A DNA stretch of 64,000 nucleotides from a bacterium (lineage in GTDB: Bacteria > Vulcanimicrobiota > Vulcanimicrobiia > Vulcanimicrobiales > Vulcanimicrobiaceae), in the NCBI GenBank assembly GCA_021832345.1, contig JAKBKY010000005.1, forward strand, positions 62,001-126,000. The letters are read 5' to 3'. A program made the translations under genes and the position numbers. This document shows, in pieces, positions 41,675 through 49,649 of the stretch (positions are counted from its first letter, which is position 1; every line of letters starts with the position of its first letter). The notes beneath the pieces were generated by a model. The model was not told the origin of the DNA. It ran no database searches and saw only the letters and a list, made by a program, of their open reading frames with translations.

Positions 41675-43123
41675 ATGAGGTTCTCAGCTACACGTGGGGA
41701 AACCTCGGGCGCGCTTGCCGCAGGTGCCTGCGCACATGATCGCGATCCCCTCGTGAGGCAATCGTGGCGTTTGCCCGCGGTCGGTGGGACGCTGGTCTTT
41801 ACCGTGTTTCTCGTCGTGGTGCTCGGCTTGGCGGTGCAAGGCGCCTTCGTCACGCGAGTGCAGATCTCGCGAACATTCCATCGGCAGGCTCGCCTCGAGC
41901 AAGCACAAATTCAGCTTGAGGAGTTACGCCGGCTGCAGATCGACGAAGAGAATGCCGTACGCGGTTTCACCATTACGCGCGATCCGTTCTATCGCCAACA
42001 GTATCTGGTCGCGGTGGCGGACTTTGGCCGGCGCCTGGCCGAGATACGTACCGCCCTGCAGAGCGAACATTTAACCGGCGCGATCGAGCGCCTTCGCTGG
42101 TACCAATTGGCTCAACGGGCGTGGCGGGCGGAGGTCGCGGTGCCGCTGCTGGACTATCCGAATCTCCCGTTCCCCGAGACCGCCAAGCGCAGCAAGTTTT
42201 ACGCAGATTACGAGGCGCGGATCGCCGACGAGATTCGAACCATTTTGGCGACGCGCAGCGCCTATCTCGCCCGCAGCACACAGGAACAGATCAACAGGAC
42301 CCTCTACGTGCGAGCCTTCTGGCTCCTGCTTTTCGGCGTGCTGGCGATTCTCTTTAATGCGTACCGCTCTCGCACCAGCCGGGAGCTTGAAGAGGAGCGC
42401 TCGATCACGCAGGTGTTGCAACGCGCGTTTCGCAGCGAGCACGTTCCGTTGCCCAACAGTGATGTCGGCAGCGCCTATGCGGCGGCATCCAGCCATCTCG
42501 CCGTAGGTGGGGACGTCTTCGATGTCTATCGGTTATCCGAATCACTGGCGCTCATTTTGATCGCCGACGTTAGCGGCAAAGGGGTCGACGCGGCCGTCTT
42601 GACCGCGTTTATCAAGTTCACCATGCGGGGAATCGCGCTGCGCAGGCGTGATCCCGGCGCGATGCTCTCGGAGTTTAACGGGGCGTTTGCTTATACGGTC
42701 AGCAATCCGTACCTGTTCGTTTCGATGTTTGTGGGAATACTGGATACGGAGCGTCTGTCGTTGCGCTACGCCTCCGCCGGGCACGACTCGGCTTTTATCC
42801 GGCGCGCGGACGGGGTAGAGCAACTAGAGGTCACCGGACCGATCTTGGGGGTCATGGAAGAACAGTTCGAAAGCCGGGTTCTCCAGCTTGCCGACGGTGA
42901 TGTCATAGTGCTGGCAACCGACGGCTTGACTGAAGCGCGGGATCGCCACGGCGATATGTTGGAAGGAAAAGGAGCTATGGATCTCATCGCGCAGGCGAAT
43001 CCTCAACCGCAGCGGTTAGCCGACGAACTGGCCGCGCGTGTGCGGGCGGTGGCGGGCAACCGCATGCGGGACGATCTGGCCATTCTGGCCATTCGAGTTC
43101 ATGCGAAGGGAACTGCGCAATGA
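41675..43123 (+). CDS. CHASE3-like sensor with SpoIIE-type PP2C phosphatase domain
   Basis: A 482-residue membrane phosphatase. A first transmembrane helix (about 36-60), an extracytoplasmic four-helix CHASE3-type region (about 65-205; IDEENAVRGFTITRDPFYRQQY) and a second helix (about 208-228) precede the PP2C/SpoIIE domain (about 255-480). Metal-binding residues are seen in VGGDVFDVYRL, LILIADVSGKGVDAA and VIVLATDGLTEARD. Such enzymes dephosphorylate anti-sigma-factor antagonists. The RsbW-type protein at 11.5 kb is a possible functional partner, which is only inference. A GTG at 41753 is an alternative start, since the ATG used here lies only 8 bases from the divergent manB start. Confidence 0.8.
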   Translation: MRFSATRGETSGALAAGACAHDRDPLVRQSWRLPAVGGTLVFTVFLVVVLGLAVQGAFVTRVQISRTFHRQARLEQAQIQLEELRRLQIDEENAVRGFTITRDPFYRQQYLVAVADFGRRLAEIRTALQSEHLTGAIERLRWYQLAQRAWRAEVAVPLLDYPNLPFPETAKRSKFYADYEARIADEIRTILATRSAYLARSTQEQINRTLYVRAFWLLLFGVLAILFNAYRSRTSRELEEERSITQVLQRAFRSEHVPLPNSDVGSAYAAASSHLAVGGDVFDVYRLSESLALILIADVSGKGVDAAVLTAFIKFTMRGIALRRRDPGAMLSEFNGAFAYTVSNPYLFVSMFVGILDTERLSLRYASAGHDSAFIRRADGVEQLEVTGPILGVMEEQFESRVLQLADGDVIVLATDGLTEARDRHGDMLEGKGAMDLIAQANPQPQRLADELAARVRAVAGNRMRDDLAILAIRVHAKGTAQ

Positions 43124-43518
43124 GGCGCTTGCTTCGCCTAAGCGTTATCGTTCTGACGTCTCTTGCCTTGCTGGGTGCGATGCACGTTGGAAGGCAGGCT
43201 TCCGGCTGCCGCCTGCGACCCGGCAGCAATGTGATGCTCTACGGCGGACCGGACGACCCCGACGTCTTCTTGTGGGATTCGCCGATGGACCTGGCCGCCT
43301 ATCATACCGACTCTTACGATGCGGCTCGCTCGATGCTGGGTCATGCCATCGTGGTTACGGGAGGCACCCACGGCGTCGTGGTCATGTGCCTGCCGCATTT
43401 CGTGCATCGTGAAGCCGGTTTCGATGATGCCGTGCGCGTACTGCTTGGCGATGGCCCCTATCGGGGGCGCGTCGGCTGGGTCTTTGCGGGGGATCTCCGC
43501 GCTGTTTCACGCCCCTAG
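43120..43518 (+). CDS. Hypothetical exported protein
   Basis: A 132-residue protein overlapping the phosphatase gene by ATGA and thus translated with it. Residues 1-20 are a hydrophobic signal or anchor (MRRLLRLSVIVLTSLALLGA). The rest is a small beta-rich domain (VMLYGGPDDPDVFLWDSP, GTHGVVVMCLPHFVHREAG, YRGRVGWVFAGDL) with an SH3-like look. Together with the sensor phosphatase it may form a two-gene signalling unit. The final codon pair is followed by TAG supplied by MITE copy 3. Confidence 0.55.
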   Translation: MRRLLRLSVIVLTSLALLGAMHVGRQASGCRLRPGSNVMLYGGPDDPDVFLWDSPMDLAAYHTDSYDAARSMLGHAIVVTGGTHGVVVMCLPHFVHREAGFDDAVRVLLGDGPYRGRVGWVFAGDLRAVSRP

Positions 43519-43684
43519 GAGGCTGTCGGAGTTCAGCACGCTTCCGTCTTTGGGCCGCCTTTTGCCCGAATACTTCGTTATCTCATCAGTCACGAAGCTA
43601 CGGCTTCGCTCCTTCTTCGCGCTTCGTCTCCGAACAAAATTCGGCGCCAAATCCGAAAACAGCGTAACTCCGACAGCCTCCTAG
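43515..43684. repeat. Palindromic MITE-like element, copy 3 (full length)
   Basis: A 170-bp element with perfect 19-bp terminal inverted repeats, CTAGGAGGCTGTCGGAGTT at 43515-43533 and its complement at 43666-43684. The interior has the hairpin CGAAGCTACGGCTTCG in a 23-bp block (43590-43612) identical to copy 1. The TAG at 43516-43518 is the stop codon of the hypothetical gene. No coding frame is present; transcripts would fold into a long hairpin that could terminate transcription between the convergent genes. Confidence 0.9.
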
Positions 43685-43710
43685 CGCCGCGGTTATAAGG
43701 GTACCTGGAT

Positions 43711-44490
43711 TTATCGAGGCGCCCTTAAGCGGGGGAAGACGAATGTCTGGCCGCTTGGTGTGCGCACCGTCTCCATCCCTATCCCGTAGGCAGCCTCAAG
43801 CCACGATCCGGCGAGTACGTGCTCCGGTGTGTCGTCGGCCAGCAGGCGACCGCAGCCCAAGAGCAGCAGGCGGTCGGCATACGCCGCAGCGTCGTTGAGA
43901 TCGTGGAGCGCGCAGACGATCGTCTTGCCGGCACGGGCGAGGGACCGTAAGAGATCGAGGATTTGATGCGCGACGCGAACGTCGAGATGGCTTGTGGGCT
44001 CGTCGAGAAGCAGAATCGGGGCTTCTTGCGCTAAGGCGAGCGCCAACCACACGCGTTGCCGCTCGCCGCTGGAGAGCGTAGCGAATCGCCGATCTGCATA
44101 ACCATTCATCGCTACGATAGCGAGTGCGTCATCGATCGCCGTGCAATCCTCTTGCGTTTCGTACCACTCCCACCACCGATGGAACGCGTAACGAGCGGTG
44201 GCGACCACCTCGCGTACGGAGAGCCCGTCGCTGGGCTCCTCGTCGGCTGCCACAAAGGCGATTCGACGAGCGCGTAGGCGCGCATCGAGCTCTCGCAACG
44301 GCGCTTCGTCGACGAGGAGCGTTCCGTGATCCGCTACACGCAGTCCGGCGATCGTCCGTAAGAGCGTGGTCTTCCCAACGCCGTTTGGTCCGAGTACCGC
44401 CGTGAAGCTGGCGCGCTCGATCTGGAAGCTGACGTCCTCGAGCAGGCGCCGGGAACCGATGTCCAACGTGAGATTGCGCGCCCGGATCAT
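43711..44490 (-). CDS. btuD: Cobalamin (FecE/BtuD-type) ABC transporter ATP-binding protein
   Basis: A 259-residue ABC ATPase from ATG 44490: MIRARNLTLDIGSRRLLEDVSF. Walker A GPNGVGKTT, signature LSSGERQRVWLALALA, Walker B ILLLDEPTSHLDV and an H-loop in VCALHDLNDAA are intact. The FecE/BtuD/HmuV subfamily is shown by the two switch-like stretches FVAADEEPSDGLSVREVVATARY and EDCTAIDDALAIVAMNGYADR. It overlaps btuC by 4 bases. The frame upstream of 44490 lies inside btuC and is not part of it. With the cobalamin riboswitch upstream, a role in B12 import is well supported. Confidence 0.9.
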   Translation of the reverse strand: MIRARNLTLDIGSRRLLEDVSFQIERASFTAVLGPNGVGKTTLLRTIAGLRVADHGTLLVDEAPLRELDARLRARRIAFVAADEEPSDGLSVREVVATARYAFHRWWEWYETQEDCTAIDDALAIVAMNGYADRRFATLSSGERQRVWLALALAQEAPILLLDEPTSHLDVRVAHQILDLLRSLARAGKTIVCALHDLNDAAAYADRLLLLGCGRLLADDTPEHVLAGSWLEAAYGIGMETVRTPSGQTFVFPRLRAPR

Positions 44491-45419
44491 GTGCGGCGCT
44501 CCTTCGAGCGCAGGTAGAGCACGAGAAACGTGGGGACGCCGACGAATGCCAGCAGTACGCCGATCGGCAGCTCCGAGGGGGCGACGATCGTGCGGCTCAC
44601 GGCATCGGCAAGCGTACAGAGCGCAACGCCAAGCAGCGCCGAGGCAACGACAACGGTGCGAACGTCTGCCCCCACGACGCGGCGAGCCAGATGCGGGACG
44701 ATCAGTCCAAGGAAACCGATGATGCCGGCCAGTGCTACTGCGCTTGCCGTGAGGAGTGATGCGGCGGCGAGGACGACCCATTGCGTGCGTGCGACATTGA
44801 CGCCGACGGCGTGGGCGCGCAGCTCGCCGATGCGTAGCGCGTTCATCGCCGGCGCCGCAGCAAACGCCAGTGCGGTGCCGACGATCGTATACGGTAGGGC
44901 CATCGCCAGATCGTGCCAACCGCGGCCTGCCATGGAACCGGCCAACCAGGCGAGGATGGCCTCGGCTTCGTCCGCGGTATGGGTGCGCGCCAGCACGAGT
45001 GCGACGAGCGCCGAGAAGAGCGCGGAGATCGAGATGCCGGCCAAGATCAGTCGGTTGGCGTCGAGCCCGCTGCCGCGTCGCGCCAGTGCCGCTACCAGGA
45101 ACGCCGTTGCCAGCCCGGCGACGAAGCCGATGGCCGGATACAGCGGTGCCGCTAGGCCCAACGCCACTGCGAGCGCAATGGCCGCTGCCGCTCCGGCGCT
45201 CGTGCCGGTGAGGTAGGGATCGACCAGGGGGTTGCGCAGCAGGCCTTGGAGGAGAGCTCCGGCGATAGCCAGGGCCGCGCCGACAAGCGCAGCGACAGCA
45301 ACTCTAGGCAAGCGGAGTTGCCACAGGATGATCGCGACCACGCCGTGTGCGTGTGGATGCAGGAGCGCATACAGTAAGGCGCCAGGCGGCACCCAGGTGC
45401 CGCCGACCAGCAGGCCCAC
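44487..45419 (-). CDS. btuC: Cobalamin/iron-chelate ABC transporter permease (FecCD/BtuC type)
   Basis: A 310-residue permease from GTG 45419 with about 9 helices. FecCD family landmarks are VALVGAALAIAGALLQGLLRNPLVDPYLTGTSAGA (about 40-75), LILAGISISALFSALVAL, WLAGSMAGRGW and the near-C-terminal GIIGFLGLIVPHLARRVVGADVR. Family members are commonly about 330-350 residues. The same frame continues upstream through RLAALTLVALAAAS, likely part of the first helix, so the true start may be a non-ATG codon overlapping the btuB stop. It pairs with BtuD at the inner membrane. Confidence 0.9.
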   Translation of the reverse strand: MGLLVGGTWVPPGALLYALLHPHAHGVVAIILWQLRLPRVAVAALVGAALAIAGALLQGLLRNPLVDPYLTGTSAGAAAAIALAVALGLAAPLYPAIGFVAGLATAFLVAALARRGSGLDANRLILAGISISALFSALVALVLARTHTADEAEAILAWLAGSMAGRGWHDLAMALPYTIVGTALAFAAAPAMNALRIGELRAHAVGVNVARTQWVVLAAASLLTASAVALAGIIGFLGLIVPHLARRVVGADVRTVVVASALLGVALCTLADAVSRTIVAPSELPIGVLLAFVGVPTFLVLYLRSKERRT

Positions 45420-45463
45420 GCTCGCGGCGGCCAGCGCGACGAGCGTGAGTGCCGCTAGGCGAC

Positions 45464-47350
45464 CTAACGTATACCGAGCTCCAACGCGAAGCTGCGCCCC
45501 GGCATCGGGTAGCCGAGAATTTCGGCATAGCGATCGTTCCCGAGGTTATAGCCCCGTAGGCTCGCGATGAGATGCTTGGAGAGGCGCGCTCGTATGTAGG
45601 CATCGACGCGGCCATACTCCGAGGCTTGCTCGAAGTACGGGATTGTCGCATTGTAGGGGCTACGCGCGCCCTCCTCATGAAAGCGCACCCCAATCGCATC
45701 GATGCGCGCGTTTGGCGCTCCGAGGTAGACGACCGACAGATTGGTTTGCACGACCGGCCCTCTGTTAGGGATGCGCAGCCCGGTCGTTAGATTCTGGGCG
45801 CGATAGAGATCAGTCAGATTGAGCCGCGTGACGAAATGGTGAAACGGATGCGTGTGCGCGTCGAGCGTGAAGCCGGCGATGAGTGCGCGGCCGATATTCT
45901 GCGGCAAGAAGTTTTGATCCAAGACGATGAGGTTCTTGCCGCTCGTTTCAAACCAGCCGAGGGAGACGTCGGCCGACGGCGACTTGCCGGCAAGCGTGAG
46001 GTCTCCGACGGTCGTGCGCTCCGGGACCAGGTTCGGATTTGAGAAACCGGGATAGTAGAGGTCTTCGACCGTCGGGGCGCGGAAGGCCGTGGCCGCATTG
46101 GCTTTGAGTGCCAGGGCATTGGAGAGCCGGACGATACCGCCGATCGACGGTGAAAAGGCTCCTCCAACGGCGCCGTCACGCTCGCCGCGCAGACCGAGGT
46201 AAAGGCTGTTACCGCGGATCGAGCGCCAATCGCGTTCGACGTATGCGGCGCTCTGGGCGTATGGATAGGTGCTAATGTCGCCGAAACCGTCGTCGATCCG
46301 AGCCGTGCCGCGAGCCAAATCCACGCCGTAGATCATGCGTCCGCGGCCGTTCTTAACGACGTTACGGATATTGGTTTCCAGGCGACGGTCAAAGAGAAGC
46401 TGCGCGAAGGGTGTCGTCGAGGGAGCGTTGTAGCACGTCGAATCGACCGGCGTGTTACAGGTATACGCAAGATCGTAGGCCGCACCGGAGAGATCGAGCG
46501 TAGTGACGGCATTCTTGGAGCGATGGGCAAGGCTCAGGTGGGCGTTGCGCATCCGGTCGTTCTCTCGGCTCGTGAGCGAGAGCGGCCCGAAGAGGTCGCT
46601 GCCGGGAACGCCGAGCGTCTGCTGGATGTATCCGGCAGTCAGTCGGGCTTGCAGCGAGCCGATGCGCCGGCCGTATGAGAGCTGGGCGCTGGTGTTGGCT
46701 GCATCATCGTTCGGGCGTACCGTTCCGTCAGGGAGTCCATAGTTGTTGGCGGCGATGCTGCGTGCGAAGGAGAAGATCGGCGAGGAGATTTGCAGTGACC
46801 GGCTGCCGAACGAACCAACGCCGGCCTGTGCGCTCGCCGGTCCGTGGTCTGACGTAATGATGTTGATCACACCACCGATGGAGCCCGATCCATATAGCGT
46901 CGAACCGCCGCCCTCGACGACTTCGATGCGGCGAATCCCGTTGGTTGGAATCTCATTGAGATTAAGACTATCGATCTGTCCGCCCGGCAGCGGCACTCCA
47001 TTGAGCAGTACGAGGACTTGGGAGCTTGAACTGCCGCGAATGCCGATTTGCGCAAAGGAGCCGACCGGTCCATAACTTTCCACCGAGACGCCTGGAACGT
47101 CTTGCAGCGCTTGCGCAATCGTCTGATACCCGTTACGTACAAGTTGCGCGTGAGTGACGACAAAGGTCGTGCGAGCAGCATTGGGGAGTCGTTCCGCAAA
47201 CCGGTCGCTCGTCACCACACGAGCGATGGTGACAACGGGAGTCGCAGAAGGGCTGGGAGTGGGAGTGGGAGTGGCGGCGCTCGCAAGGCGAGTGACGGCA
47301 AAAAACGTAGCTGCGAGCCCAAGCGCGCGCAGCATCGAGGTGCGATGCAT
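45464..47350 (-). CDS. btuB: TonB-dependent outer-membrane vitamin B12 receptor
   Basis: A 628-residue TonB-dependent receptor from ATG 47350. A signal peptide (to about residue 24, TRLASAATP), a Thr/Pro/Ser spacer and a TonB-box-like region lead to a plug domain: NAARTTFVVTHAQLVRNGYQTIAQALQDVPGVSVESYGPVGS and IRGSSSSQVLVLLNGVPLPGGQID (about 70-135). The 22-strand beta-barrel follows and ends in the outer-membrane signature FALELGIR. It takes up cobalamin through the outer membrane with TonB energy. Assignment to B12 rather than iron rests on the riboswitch at 47.4-47.56 kb and the btuCDF neighbours. Confidence 0.92.
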   Translation of the reverse strand: MHRTSMLRALGLAATFFAVTRLASAATPTPTPSPSATPVVTIARVVTSDRFAERLPNAARTTFVVTHAQLVRNGYQTIAQALQDVPGVSVESYGPVGSFAQIGIRGSSSSQVLVLLNGVPLPGGQIDSLNLNEIPTNGIRRIEVVEGGGSTLYGSGSIGGVINIITSDHGPASAQAGVGSFGSRSLQISSPIFSFARSIAANNYGLPDGTVRPNDDAANTSAQLSYGRRIGSLQARLTAGYIQQTLGVPGSDLFGPLSLTSRENDRMRNAHLSLAHRSKNAVTTLDLSGAAYDLAYTCNTPVDSTCYNAPSTTPFAQLLFDRRLETNIRNVVKNGRGRMIYGVDLARGTARIDDGFGDISTYPYAQSAAYVERDWRSIRGNSLYLGLRGERDGAVGGAFSPSIGGIVRLSNALALKANAATAFRAPTVEDLYYPGFSNPNLVPERTTVGDLTLAGKSPSADVSLGWFETSGKNLIVLDQNFLPQNIGRALIAGFTLDAHTHPFHHFVTRLNLTDLYRAQNLTTGLRIPNRGPVVQTNLSVVYLGAPNARIDAIGVRFHEEGARSPYNATIPYFEQASEYGRVDAYIRARLSKHLIASLRGYNLGNDRYAEILGYPMPGRSFALELGIR

Positions 47351-47394
47351 GAGGTAAACCTTTCCCTTGACGCGAGGAGTGGTGCGTTGATCGG

Positions 47395-47560
47395 TTTGCA
47401 TCGGTATCCTGACTCGCGGATCGGTGCCTTCGTGCCCGTGCCTTCCCACCGCAGATGCGGCAGTGGCGTTCGGGCGGCTCCCCGCTTACAGTGGCGCGAC
47501 CGTGCCGGCGTCTCACCGGCTTCCCGCGCAAACCCGTCGGTATGGTACGCGCAAGCAGGC
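47395..47560 (-). ncRNA. Cobalamin riboswitch
   Basis: On the minus strand, in the leader of btuB, the RNA shows the conserved cobalamin-riboswitch core: GGGAAGCCGGTGAGACGCCGG, then CGCGCCACTGTA, a second GCCACTG, GGTGGGAAGGC and finally the B12-box-like GCGAGTCAGGATACC at about 47403-47418. The order and spacing match the class. The btuB start codon lies about 45 bases beyond the B12 box. Binding of adenosylcobalamin would lower btuB, btuC and btuD expression. Confidence 0.93.
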
Positions 47561-47732
47561 GACTCTTCCTGGTCGGTGAACGCTGGGCCGCCGTGAACAA
47601 TGCGCTTGGTGTCGTCGCACGCGCGACCGGCGAGGGGGAAACGCTCGTCGCCCTCGGTCTCGCGTGCCTGCGCGCCGGTGTTGTGCGCGTACAAGAGCGC
47701 GCCGGTGCCCTTCTCGTCGAGGCCTGCGCTTC

Positions 47733-48575
47733 GTGAGGCGGCTGCTTGGCCTTGCGTTGCTGCTCGCCACGTTTGTGGGATGCTCGATGCATGTGACGCG
47801 ACGCGCGGTGAGCCCGAGCCGAGCCCTGATCGTGACGCTCGTCCCGTCGCTTGCCGCGGACGTCTGTGTACTCGGAGCCGGCGCTCGACTCGTGGGTGTT
47901 TCAGCCTTTAGTAACCACATCGCGTGCGCTCGCGGTAAGCCGATCGTCGCCGATGCTTCCAGCATCGATGCGGAAAAAATCGTCGCCCTTCATCCCGACG
48001 TGGTGGTCGGCATCGCTTCGCAGGCTCGTTTGGTGCTCTCATTGCAACGCGTTGGCCTCCACGTCGTCTTGCTCAAGGATGACAGCTATGCCGACATCTT
48101 CGCAGATATTCGTACGCTCGGTGCGCTGCTGGGGCGTGGAGCGGCGGCGCAAGCCGTAATCGGCAAGCTCTTGGCCGAGACCGCGGCGCTGCACGCGCGC
48201 ACGCTGGCCTTTAAGCGGCATCCAAGCGTCTTTGTCGTGCTCGGCGCTGAGCCGATCTGGACCGTCGGCCCGTCGTCATACGTCTCAACGCTGATTCGTT
48301 TAGCCGGCGGGCGCAATGCCGTGACCTCTCTCGCGGGAGCCTATGCGCCGTACGCCGGAGAGGCGCTCTTGGCGCTGCAACCCGACGTGATCGTGAGCGA
48401 CTCCCTAACCCATCTTCGATCGGTGCTCGCGCGTCAACCGTGGCGTAGTCTGCGCGCCGTGCGCCTGCACCACGTCTATATCGTGCATCCGACCTCGATC
48501 CTGGAACGGCCGGGACCTACCTATGTGGAAGGACTGCGATGGTTGATCGATCGACTGACCCCGCTCGCCCGTTGA
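47733..48575 (+). CDS. btuF: Periplasmic cobalamin-binding lipoprotein
   Basis: A 280-residue type 3 (helical-backbone) binding protein of the BtuF/FhuD family. The N-terminus RRLLGLALLLATFVGCSMH has a lipobox with Cys at residue 17. The mature domain contains IVTLVPSLAADVCVLGAGARLVGVSAF, KIVALHPDVVVGIASQ and ALQPDVIVSDSL, the duplicated lobes of this fold. It hands B12 to BtuCD. The GTG start is adjacent to a short frame ending GTGA. The gene is divergent from the riboswitch-btuB operon and its own promoter lacks an evident riboswitch. It overlaps hflX by 37 bases. Confidence 0.87.
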   Translation: MRRLLGLALLLATFVGCSMHVTRRAVSPSRALIVTLVPSLAADVCVLGAGARLVGVSAFSNHIACARGKPIVADASSIDAEKIVALHPDVVVGIASQARLVLSLQRVGLHVVLLKDDSYADIFADIRTLGALLGRGAAAQAVIGKLLAETAALHARTLAFKRHPSVFVVLGAEPIWTVGPSSYVSTLIRLAGGRNAVTSLAGAYAPYAGEALLALQPDVIVSDSLTHLRSVLARQPWRSLRAVRLHHVYIVHPTSILERPGPTYVEGLRWLIDRLTPLAR

Positions 48576-49639
48576 TACCACGCGGCATCGTGGTGGCTGT
48601 GGACCTGCGCGATCCACGCCGAGCGCTGGAACCGGAACTGTTGGAGTTTGAAGCGCTGATCGAGGCTGCCGGAGCTCGCGTCGTCGATCGGATCGTGCAA
48701 CGGCGCGATGCGGTCGATCCGGCAACGCTCGTCGGCGAAGGGAAGGCCCGCGAGATCGCGTTACGGGCGGCAGAGCTTCCTGCCGATGCCCTGTTCTTCC
48801 TCAATGACCTGCGCCCACGGCAACGTAAGAATCTCGAAAAAATCATTGCGTTACCGATCGTCGATCGGACGATGCTCATTCTCGACGTGTTCGCCCGTCA
48901 CGCGCGCAGTCGGGAAGGCAAGCTGCAGGTAGAGCTGGCGCAACTGCGCTATCGGCAGTCACGTTTGATGGGCACGGGCGTGGATCTCTCGCGCCTGGGA
49001 GGCGGAATCGGTTCGCGGGGCCCGGGAGAGACTAAGCTTGAGACGGATCGGCGTCGCATCCAGGAGCGCGTCTCCGTGCTCACTCGGCAGATCGAGGATG
49101 TGCGCCGGCAGCGAGCGGTGCGCCGGCAGGCACCACACCGCGAACCTCTCGTCGCGCTGGTCGGCTACACCAACGTCGGCAAGTCTTCATTGCAGAATGC
49201 GCTTGCTCGTACGGATACATTCGTAGCAAATCAGCCCTTTGCTACGCTCGATCCCACCGTCCGGCGGGCCTACCTCGCGCCGGGTCGCTATATTCGCTTG
49301 GCCGATACGGTGGGCTTCATTACGGATCTTCCGGAAGACCTTATAACTGCTTTTCGCGCGACGCTGGAAGAGCTTCGAGACGCCGATATCCTGATCCACG
49401 TGCTCGATGCCGGTAACCCGGATTGGCCGCGTCAACGGCTGGCGGTCGAGCGGTTACTGCAGGAACTGGGCATCGAGAGTGCGCCGCGGTTGCTCGCTTT
49501 CAACAAATCCGATGCGATAGTCGGGGAGCCGCCGCACGAACCCGGTGCCATCGCCGTGAGTGCTCGTACCGGCGCGGGCCTGGATGCCTTACGCAGCGCT
49601 ATCTTAGAGAGGATACCGGAGCAAGGAATCGGAACGTAG
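48539..49639 (+). CDS. hflX: HflX-type GTPase
   Basis: A 366-residue ribosome-associated GTPase. The N-terminal HflX domain has VDRIVQRRDAVDPATLVGEGKAREI (about 38-62) and the family glycine-rich segment SRLGGGIGSRGPGETKLETDRRRI (about 147-170). The G domain has G1 GYTNVGKSSL (about 205-214), G3 LADTVGF and G4 NKSD. HflX splits stalled or stressed ribosomes. The start ATG at 48539 lies inside the btuF 3' end, an overlap of 37 bases that favours co-expression. No hfq gene precedes it, unlike in proteobacteria. Confidence 0.94.
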   Translation: MVDRSTDPARPLIPRGIVVAVDLRDPRRALEPELLEFEALIEAAGARVVDRIVQRRDAVDPATLVGEGKAREIALRAAELPADALFFLNDLRPRQRKNLEKIIALPIVDRTMLILDVFARHARSREGKLQVELAQLRYRQSRLMGTGVDLSRLGGGIGSRGPGETKLETDRRRIQERVSVLTRQIEDVRRQRAVRRQAPHREPLVALVGYTNVGKSSLQNALARTDTFVANQPFATLDPTVRRAYLAPGRYIRLADTVGFITDLPEDLITAFRATLEELRDADILIHVLDAGNPDWPRQRLAVERLLQELGIESAPRLLAFNKSDAIVGEPPHEPGAIAVSARTGAGLDALRSAILERIPEQGIGT

Positions 49640-49649
49640 GGAACATTCC

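Noticed and set aside
44491-44919. N-terminal extension of the btuD frame
   Set aside because: It lies within btuC on the same strand in another frame and has low-complexity Arg-rich content; the ABC fold starts at ATG 44490.
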